Source: Paenirhodobacter enshiensis
Lineage (GTDB): Bacteria; Pseudomonadota; Alphaproteobacteria; Rhodobacterales; Rhodobacteraceae
Direction: 5' to 3'
Length of the DNA: 64,000 bases
Assembly: GCF_000740785.1 (NCBI RefSeq)
Contig: NZ_JFZB01000014.1
Span: 1-64,000, forward strand
The notes beneath the pieces are model-generated. The model did not search any database and had not been told where the DNA came from. It was given only the letters and a program-made list of their open reading frames with translations. Below, one piece after another: positions 59,033-64,000 of this stretch (within the stretch, counting starts at the first letter, position 1; every line of letters begins with the position of its first letter). A program made the translations under genes and the position numbers.

Positions 59033-59863
59033 GTGCCCCCAGCCTGCGCCCACTCTGCCCCGATCCAGCCCGACGCTCCGGCGCCTCGGGAACAGCGCGT
59101 CGTGCCGATCGCCCGGCTGGCCCAGGGCGGGCGCTGGCGGGTCGAGGCGCTGCGCGCCCTGCCAGAAGCCTGCCTGTTGTGGTTCACCCGCGGACAGGGC
59201 CGGGTGACGCTGGACGGGGTAACCCGCGGCTACGGGCCGCACAACGCGATCTTCGTGCCCGCAGGCGTCATCCACGGCTTCGAGATCGCCCCGCAAACAA
59301 TTGGCTTTGCGGTATTTTTCGGATTCAACTTACCCGACCCCCTGCCCGGAAAGGCGCTGCACCTGCGGGTGCGTGACGCCGCCCCCCAGGTCGAGCTGTC
59401 GGCACTGATCGAGGCCGCCTCGCGCGAGCTGGACGGCGGACGGCCCGGTGCCGCACGCGCGGCGCGGTTTCAGCTCGGACTGATCGGTGTGTGGCTGGAA
59501 CGTCAGGCCGCGGTGCAGCCGAACGAGGTCGAGGCGAACGATGCCGCACGGCGGCTGGTTGCGCGCTACTCGGCGCTTCTCGAACGCGATTTCCGCACCG
59601 GCCAGGGGGTCGGCGACTACGCGGCAAAACTCGGGGTGACGGCGACGCATCTGACGCGTTCGTGCCGGGCCACCTCGGGGCGTGCCGCGCTGGAGATGCT
59701 GCACGACCGCCGCCTCTACGAGGCCCGCCGGCTGCTGAGCGAAACCGCCACCCCGGTGCAGGAGATCGCGGCCGGGCTCGGGTTCAGCTCTGCCGCCTAT
59801 TTCACCCGCGCCTTCCATGCCGCAACCGGGAAAACCCCGTCGGATTTCCGCCGCGCAGGCTGA
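59033..59863 (+). CDS. AraC-family transcriptional regulator
   Basis: A 276-aa regulator. The N-terminal cupin-type sensor part (VTLDGVTRGYGPHNAIFVPAGVIHGFEI) is followed by a C-terminal double helix-turn-helix: DYAAKLGVTATHLTRSCRATSG and PVQEIAAGLGFSSAAYFTRAFHAATGKTPSDFRRAG. No ATG fits; GTG 59033 is the best start, with GTG 59101 possible. It converges on the DUF779/aldehyde dehydrogenase genes and may control them, which is inference from position. Confidence 0.85.
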   Translation: MPPACAHSAPIQPDAPAPREQRVVPIARLAQGGRWRVEALRALPEACLLWFTRGQGRVTLDGVTRGYGPHNAIFVPAGVIHGFEIAPQTIGFAVFFGFNLPDPLPGKALHLRVRDAAPQVELSALIEAASRELDGGRPGAARAARFQLGLIGVWLERQAAVQPNEVEANDAARRLVARYSALLERDFRTGQGVGDYAAKLGVTATHLTRSCRATSGRAALEMLHDRRLYEARRLLSETATPVQEIAAGLGFSSAAYFTRAFHAATGKTPSDFRRAG

Positions 59864-59872
59864 AACCGGAGA

Positions 59873-60241
59873 TCAGGGTTTCAGACACACCGCGGAGCGG
59901 GCGACGAAATGCGCCTCACGCCCGTTGTCGAGGCTGAACACCCCGCCGCCCCGCCCGGGCACCGCATCGAGGGTCAGCCCGCCCTGCCACAGCGGCGCAA
60001 GCCCCGCCGGAAGATAGACCGCCGCACCGTCGACCGCACCGATGCGCAGATCGTCCGGTGCCAACAGAAACTCTCCTTCCGGGTAGCACATCGGCGCCGT
60101 CCCGTCGCAGCATCCGCCCGACAGGATCAGCAGCACCGGCCCGTGGTCCGCCACGATCGCGGCCAGCAAGGCGCGCGCGGCATCCGTCGCCTCCAGCGCC
60201 GGGACGGCTTCGGGGACCGCTGTCGTGTCACTCTCGCTCAT
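59873..60241 (-). CDS. DUF779 domain protein
   Basis: A 122-aa protein of the DUF779 family, with the typical cysteine-rich ILSGGCCDGTAPMCYPEGEF. These three cysteines could bind a metal. The family is regularly found beside aldehyde dehydrogenase genes, as here. Start ATG 60241 (MSESDTTAVPEA). Function unknown. A strong hairpin separates it from the dehydrogenase upstream. Confidence 0.8.
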   Translation of the reverse strand: MSESDTTAVPEAVPALEATDAARALLAAIVADHGPVLLILSGGCCDGTAPMCYPEGEFLLAPDDLRIGAVDGAAVYLPAGLAPLWQGGLTLDAVPGRGGGVFSLDNGREAHFVARSAVCLKP

Positions 60242-60294
60242 GATCCGCCTTTCCGGCGCCGGGGATGAAAAGCCCATGCGCCATACGCCGAAAA

Positions 60295-60321
60295 CGGGCG
60301 GCGCGGGGGGCGCGCCGCCCG
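60295..60321 (-). terminator. Hairpin between aldehyde dehydrogenase and DUF779 genes
   Basis: CGGGCGGCGCG and CGCGCCGCCCG form a perfect 11-bp stem around five G. On the minus strand TTTTCGG follows, so partial termination before the DUF779 gene is expected. A second hairpin (CGTTCGC/GCGAACG, about 60357-60373) lies further upstream. Confidence 0.6.
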
Positions 60322-60450
60322 TCCGGGCCGGACCTCGGGATCGGGGGAGGATCAGCGTTCGCGCCGCGAACGATGCGCCCGTCGATCCTGCCCGTCCGAT
60401 CCGGCACCCCGGGCGAAGCCCCGCCCCGGTGCCGTCCGTTCGCGCCCGCC

Positions 60451-61980
60451 TCAGAAGAAGCCGAGCTTGTTCGGGTTGTAGCTGACCAGCATGTTCTTGG
60501 TCTGCTGATAGTGGTCGAGCATCATCTTGTGGGTCTCGCGACCGATGCCCGACTGCTTGTAGCCGCCGAAGGCCGCATGGGCCGGATAGGCGTGGTAGTT
60601 GTTCACCCACACACGCCCGGCCTGGATGCCGCGCCCGAAGCGGTAGCAGGTGTTCGCATCGCGCGACCACACGCCGGCGCCGAGGCCGAACAGCGTGTCA
60701 TTGGCGATCTCGAGCGCGTCTTCCTGGGTCTTGAAGGTGGTCACCGACACGACCGGCCCGAAGATTTCCTCCTGGAACACCCGCATCTTGTTGTGACCGC
60801 GCAGGATCGTCGGCTGAATGTAGTAGCCGCCCGCCAGATCGCCCGAGAGCGCGGCCGCCGACCCGCCGGTGAGCACCTCGGCTCCCTCCGCCCGGCCGAT
60901 GTCGAAATAGCTGAGGATCTTGTTCTTCTGCTCTTCCGAGGCCTGCGCGCCGATCATCGTCGCCGCATCGCGCGGGTCGCCCTGCACGATGGCCTTGGTG
61001 CGCGCGATCGCCTTCTCCATGAACTTGTCATAGATGTCTTCCTGGATCAGGGCGCGCGACGGGCAGGTGCAGACTTCGCCCTGGTTCAGCGCGAACATCA
61101 CGAAGCCCTCGATCGCCTTGTCGAAGAAGGCGTCATCCTCGCGCGCGACATCCGAGAAGAAGATGTTGGGCGACTTGCCGCCGAGTTCGAGCGTCACCGG
61201 GATCAGGTTCTGCGAGGCGTATTGCATGATCAGGCGGCCCGTCGTCGTCTCGCCGGTGAAGGCGATCTTGGCGATCCGCTTCGAGCTGGCGAGCGGCTTG
61301 CCCGCCTCGAGGCCGAAACCGTTGACGATGTTGAGCACACCGGGCGGCAGCAGATCGGCGATCAGCTCGGCGAAGACGAGGATGGTGGCCGGGGTCTGCT
61401 CGGCCGGTTTGAGCACCACGCAGTTGCCCGCCGCAAGCGCCGGAGCGAGCTTCCATGCCGCCATCAGCAGCGGGAAGTTCCACGGGATAATCTGGCCGAC
61501 GACGCCGAGGGGCTCGTGGAAGTGATAGGCGACGGTATCGGCGTCGATTTCCGACATCGTGCCTTCCTGCGCCCGCAGCACGCCCGCGAAATAGCGGAAG
61601 TGGTCGATGGCGAGCGGCACGTCGGCGGCGCGGGTCTCGCGGATCGGCTTGCCGTTGTCCCAGGTCTCGCAGGTGGCGAGAAGCTCGGCATTCGCCTCCA
61701 TCCGGTCGGCGATGCGCAGCAGCGCGCCCGCGCGCTCGGCCGGGGACATCTTGTGGCCCCACAGCTCTTTCGCGGCATGGGCGGCGTCGAGCGCGTCATT
61801 CACGTCGCTCTCGTCCGAGCGGGCGCATTCGCAGATCTTCGCGCCGGTGAGCGGCGTGATGTTGTCGAAATAGCGCCCTGCGTTCGGCGCCTTGAAGGTG
61901 CCGTTGATGAAGTTGTCGTAGCGCGCCCTGAAAGGCGATACCATCACGCCCTGAAACTGGGCAGACATATCCGTGGCCAT
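60451..61980 (-). CDS. NAD-dependent aldehyde dehydrogenase (acetaldehyde-type, ExaC/AcoD-like)
   Basis: Oxidises an aldehyde to the acid; 509 aa. Catalytic Cys304 ([11 protein letters not shown]) and Glu266 (LELGGKSPN) are present, with the NAD site FTGETTTG. The GEVCTCPSR form is seen in acetaldehyde and chloroacetaldehyde dehydrogenases. ATG 61980 ([10 protein letters not shown]) with an AGGAGGAGAAA site just upstream. Next to the DUF779 gene. Confidence 0.92.
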   Translation of the reverse strand: MATDMSAQFQGVMVSPFRARYDNFINGTFKAPNAGRYFDNITPLTGAKICECARSDESDVNDALDAAHAAKELWGHKMSPAERAGALLRIADRMEANAELLATCETWDNGKPIRETRAADVPLAIDHFRYFAGVLRAQEGTMSEIDADTVAYHFHEPLGVVGQIIPWNFPLLMAAWKLAPALAAGNCVVLKPAEQTPATILVFAELIADLLPPGVLNIVNGFGLEAGKPLASSKRIAKIAFTGETTTGRLIMQYASQNLIPVTLELGGKSPNIFFSDVAREDDAFFDKAIEGFVMFALNQGEVCTCPSRALIQEDIYDKFMEKAIARTKAIVQGDPRDAATMIGAQASEEQKNKILSYFDIGRAEGAEVLTGGSAAALSGDLAGGYYIQPTILRGHNKMRVFQEEIFGPVVSVTTFKTQEDALEIANDTLFGLGAGVWSRDANTCYRFGRGIQAGRVWVNNYHAYPAHAAFGGYKQSGIGRETHKMMLDHYQQTKNMLVSYNPNKLGFF

Positions 61981-62111
61981 GGGTCTTTCTCCTCCTCTGG
62001 GGCGGGCCCTCCCCGGCCCGCGACTGAGGAAAGAATGCCTGCTTCGGATCCCTCCGGCAACGCTTCTGCAGCCCGCCGTCCCGGAACTGAGACAGTCCCT
62101 CGCGAAAAAAC

Positions 62112-62126
62112 GCATATCCGGTATGC
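62112..62126. promoter_or_regulatory. GCATA-N5-TATGC palindrome upstream of aldehyde dehydrogenase
   Basis: A perfect five-base inverted repeat with five-base spacer, 132 bases before the dehydrogenase start. Possible regulator site; weak evidence. Confidence 0.25.
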
Positions 62127-62256
62127 AATGATGGAAGTGCAGCGCGGGTGGGCCAGACAAGGCCAGGCGAATTTTCCACAAGTGATTGTTTATTAATGAA
62201 ATTGAGAAAGAGCCTGCATCCCGCGCCGCACTCTGGCCAGGCATGGGACATGAAAC

Positions 62257-62281
62257 GGCCGGCCCCGTTTCGGGGCCGGCC
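62257..62281 (-). terminator. Hairpin downstream of succinate-semialdehyde-type dehydrogenase
   Basis: GGCCGGCCCC and GGGGCCGGCC form a ten-bp stem with a five-base loop. The minus strand continues GTTTCA, a short U-tract. It lies 35 bases past the 62316 stop. Confidence 0.7.
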
Positions 62282-62315
62282 ATGGCTTGCGTGCTGTTTC
62301 TGTGCCTGGAAGGGC

Positions 62316-63707
62316 TCAGAAATGGGCGTCGATCTTCACCACGTCGATCAGCTTGTGGTTGACGAATTCCTTCAGCCCGAGGCCGAGAAGCTCGCGCCCG
62401 TAGCCCGAGCGCTTGATCCCGCCGAAGGGCAGATCCGCCTCGACCTTGGTCGGGTGGTTGACGAAGACCATGCCCGTAGCGATCTGGCTGGCGACTTCGA
62501 AACCGCGCTTCTCGTCCTTGGTGAAGACCGAGCCGCCCAGCCCGAAGGGCGTGTCATTGGCGATGCGGATCGCGTCGGCCTCGTCCCGGGCACGGAAGAT
62601 CATCGACACCGGGCCGAAGAATTCCCAAAGCCGGGCGGGGTTGTCGCCGTCCATGCCGGTCAGGATCGTCGGCTGCACGAAGGCGCCCTTGTTCGGCACG
62701 GCGGGACCGACTTCCTCGGCCTTCGCACCGTGCGCGATGGCGGCGGCGATCTGCACCTTCAGATCGTCGGCGGCCTTCTGCGACGACAGCGGCGCGAGCG
62801 TGGTGGCCGGGTCCATCGGATCGCCCGCGACCAGCTTCGCCACGCCCTTCTTGTAGCCCTCCATGAACTTGTCATAGACCTCGTCGACCACGATCATGCG
62901 CTTCGACGAGACGCAGACCTGACCGCCGTTCCAGTGACGGCCGAACACCGCCCAGTCGATGGTCTTGTCGAGATCGGCATCCTTCAGCACGACGAAAGCA
63001 TCGGCACCGCCGAGTTCCATCGTCGATTTCTTCAGCGCCTTGCCCGCCTCGGCCGCGACGACGGCACCCGCCGCTTCGGAGCCGGTCAGCGCCACGCCAT
63101 GCACGCGCGGGTCGTTGATGATCATGTTGATCTGATCGCGCGTCGCGTAGAGGTTGGTGAAGCCCCCCGCCAGCAGACCGGCTTCGGCCATCAGCTTCTC
63201 GAAGCGCGCGGCCGCCTGCGGCACGTTCGAGGCATGTTTCAGGATCAGCACGTTGCCGGCCGAGAGCTGCGGCGCAAGGATCCGCGCGATCTGATAATAG
63301 GGGAAGTTCCACGGCTCGATCGCCAGCAGGATGCCGAGCGGCTCGTGCACCAGCACCGCCTCGCCTTCCTCGGGATCGAGGACCGGCAGCTTCTCGGGGG
63401 CGAGCAGCTTCTCGGCATTGCGGACGTAATATTCGAAGATCTTCGCCGACAGCTCGACCTCGGCCTTGGCCTCGGCGAACAGCTTGCCCATTTCAAGGGT
63501 CAGGATCCGCGCATGTTCATCGGCATCGCGACGCAGCAGGTCAGCGGCCTTTTGCAGCACCGCCGCACGATGCGCGAACGAGGTCTTGCGCCATTCATGG
63601 AACGCCGCATCCGCCCGGTCGAGCGCACTCGCCACTTCGGCATCGGTAGCCTCGGGGAAAGTCGCGACGGTTTCGCCGGTGTAGGGATTGATCGTTGCGT
63701 AGGACAT
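62316..63707 (-). CDS. NAD-dependent succinate-semialdehyde dehydrogenase family protein
   Basis: Aldehyde dehydrogenase of 463 aa, similar to the short GabD/Sad (YneI) group. Catalytic Cys265 ([11 protein letters not shown]) and Glu231 ([10 protein letters not shown]) are present. The start [12 protein letters not shown] is typical. Substrates in this group include succinate semialdehyde; it may also accept other small aldehydes. It is transcribed toward the acetaldehyde-type dehydrogenase but separated by a hairpin and 335 bases. Confidence 0.9.
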   Translation of the reverse strand: MSYATINPYTGETVATFPEATDAEVASALDRADAAFHEWRKTSFAHRAAVLQKAADLLRRDADEHARILTLEMGKLFAEAKAEVELSAKIFEYYVRNAEKLLAPEKLPVLDPEEGEAVLVHEPLGILLAIEPWNFPYYQIARILAPQLSAGNVLILKHASNVPQAAARFEKLMAEAGLLAGGFTNLYATRDQINMIINDPRVHGVALTGSEAAGAVVAAEAGKALKKSTMELGGADAFVVLKDADLDKTIDWAVFGRHWNGGQVCVSSKRMIVVDEVYDKFMEGYKKGVAKLVAGDPMDPATTLAPLSSQKAADDLKVQIAAAIAHGAKAEEVGPAVPNKGAFVQPTILTGMDGDNPARLWEFFGPVSMIFRARDEADAIRIANDTPFGLGGSVFTKDEKRGFEVASQIATGMVFVNHPTKVEADLPFGGIKRSGYGRELLGLGLKEFVNHKLIDVVKIDAHF

Positions 63708-64000
63708 GTTGTTCCTCCTTTGCGTCGACCGGAGCGATTGCGCCGGTCACCCTGAGCGAAGCATCCTCGGATCGCGATCCTCTCGGGCTTCGTCACATTA
63801 GAAGATAAGCACAATCCCCCGCGAATCCAGCAGCCAGAATGAAATCGGCCTGTGCGCTGGTGCACCGCGACAAGCTGTTGACACGCACAATGCACGAGAT
63901 CGTGGCGCATCAAATGTATCCGAATAAAACATATTTGAATCAATATCATGACATGGACATCGTCGGCCCGGAACAACCGGAGAAAAGGCCCGTTCCGGCC
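63708..64000. other. 293-base region upstream of the dehydrogenase, window end
   Basis: No gene supported. GC-rich up to about 63900, then AT-rich (63906-63960). On the minus strand TTGATT-N17-GATACA in that AT-rich part is a possible promoter for the 62316 gene. CACGA-GA-TCGTG at 63893-63904 is a short palindrome. Confidence 0.35.

Larger units (their letters stand above)
61981..62315. other. 335-base gap between the two aldehyde dehydrogenase genes
   Basis: No gene seen. It holds an AT-rich stretch near 62170-62215 suited to a promoter for the 60451 gene, the inverted repeat GCATA-TCCGG-TATGC at 62112-62126 (possible operator), and the hairpin at 62257-62281. Confidence 0.55.

Noticed and set aside
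62100-62180. Sigma-54 promoter before aldehyde dehydrogenase
   Set aside because: TGCAC...TTGCA on the minus strand has the wrong distance between the -24 and -12 elements.
63930-63950. FNR-type site near the right end
   Set aside because: TTGA-N6-ATCA departs from TTGAT-N4-ATCAA and lies in AT-rich DNA far from the gene start.

Overview
The window is GC-rich chromosome from an alphaproteobacterium, most likely of the Rhodobacteraceae/Paracoccaceae. The support is gene content and order: cckA-recA-alaS, a pyrH-to-lpxB envelope operon, an NDUFAF6-like gene after cysS, and a GAAC-N7-GAAC SOS box before recA. This placement is inferred from gene order and motifs, without a database search. No rRNA, tRNA, CRISPR array or prophage was seen.

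Layout. 1-1165: scar of two decayed insertion sequences (IS3 family, then the 3' end of an IS5-family element). 1170-5119 (-): a large chemoreceptor and cheB. 5304-8452 (-): squalene/phytoene-synthase-like gene, cysS with an unusual leader frame, and a class II glutamine amidotransferase. 8537-16755 (-): DUF1330 gene, alaS, recA, cckA and an RsmB-like rRNA methyltransferase. 16864-21997 (-): sugar/glycerophosphodiester-type ABC importer plus a metallophosphodiesterase. 22147-33321: accessory catabolic island with a fused OppDF ATPase, MarR regulator, SDR, three FAD-dependent amine/amino-acid oxidases and a peptide-type ABC importer. 33464-38443: guaB, a P-loop NTPase of unknown function, metA, ppk2 and a small conserved gene. 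38727-45639 (+): a transglutaminase / ATP-grasp-alpha-E / transglutaminase cassette. 45664-57953 (-): lpxB-lpxI-lpxA-fabZ-ompH-bamA-rseP-dxr-cdsA-uppS-frr-pyrH (right-to-left transcription). 58017-64000: miaA, an AraC regulator, a DUF779 gene and two aldehyde dehydrogenases.

How the genes work together. The right third makes and places outer-membrane material: isoprenoid carrier and phospholipid precursors (dxr, uppS, cdsA), OMP assembly (bamA, ompH), envelope stress proteolysis (rseP) and lipid A (fabZ, lpxA, lpxI, lpxB). The central island looks like one uptake-and-oxidation pathway: the importer brings in an amine- or amino-acid-containing compound, and the oxidases and SDR process it under a MarR repressor whose probable operator, two 18-bp repeats, lies in the divergent promoter. 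The cckA upstream region carries a perfect TTAA-N7-TTAA CtrA-type site.

Points most worth a second look: the oxidase/importer island and its operator; the transglutaminase/ATP-grasp cassette, whose product is unknown; a 10-bp hairpin that buries the Shine-Dalgarno of the sugar-type ABC ATPase gene; a leader frame before cysS that reads Cys-Cys-UGA and then stays open until it overlaps the cysS start; and a structured leader upstream of the NTPase-metA unit.
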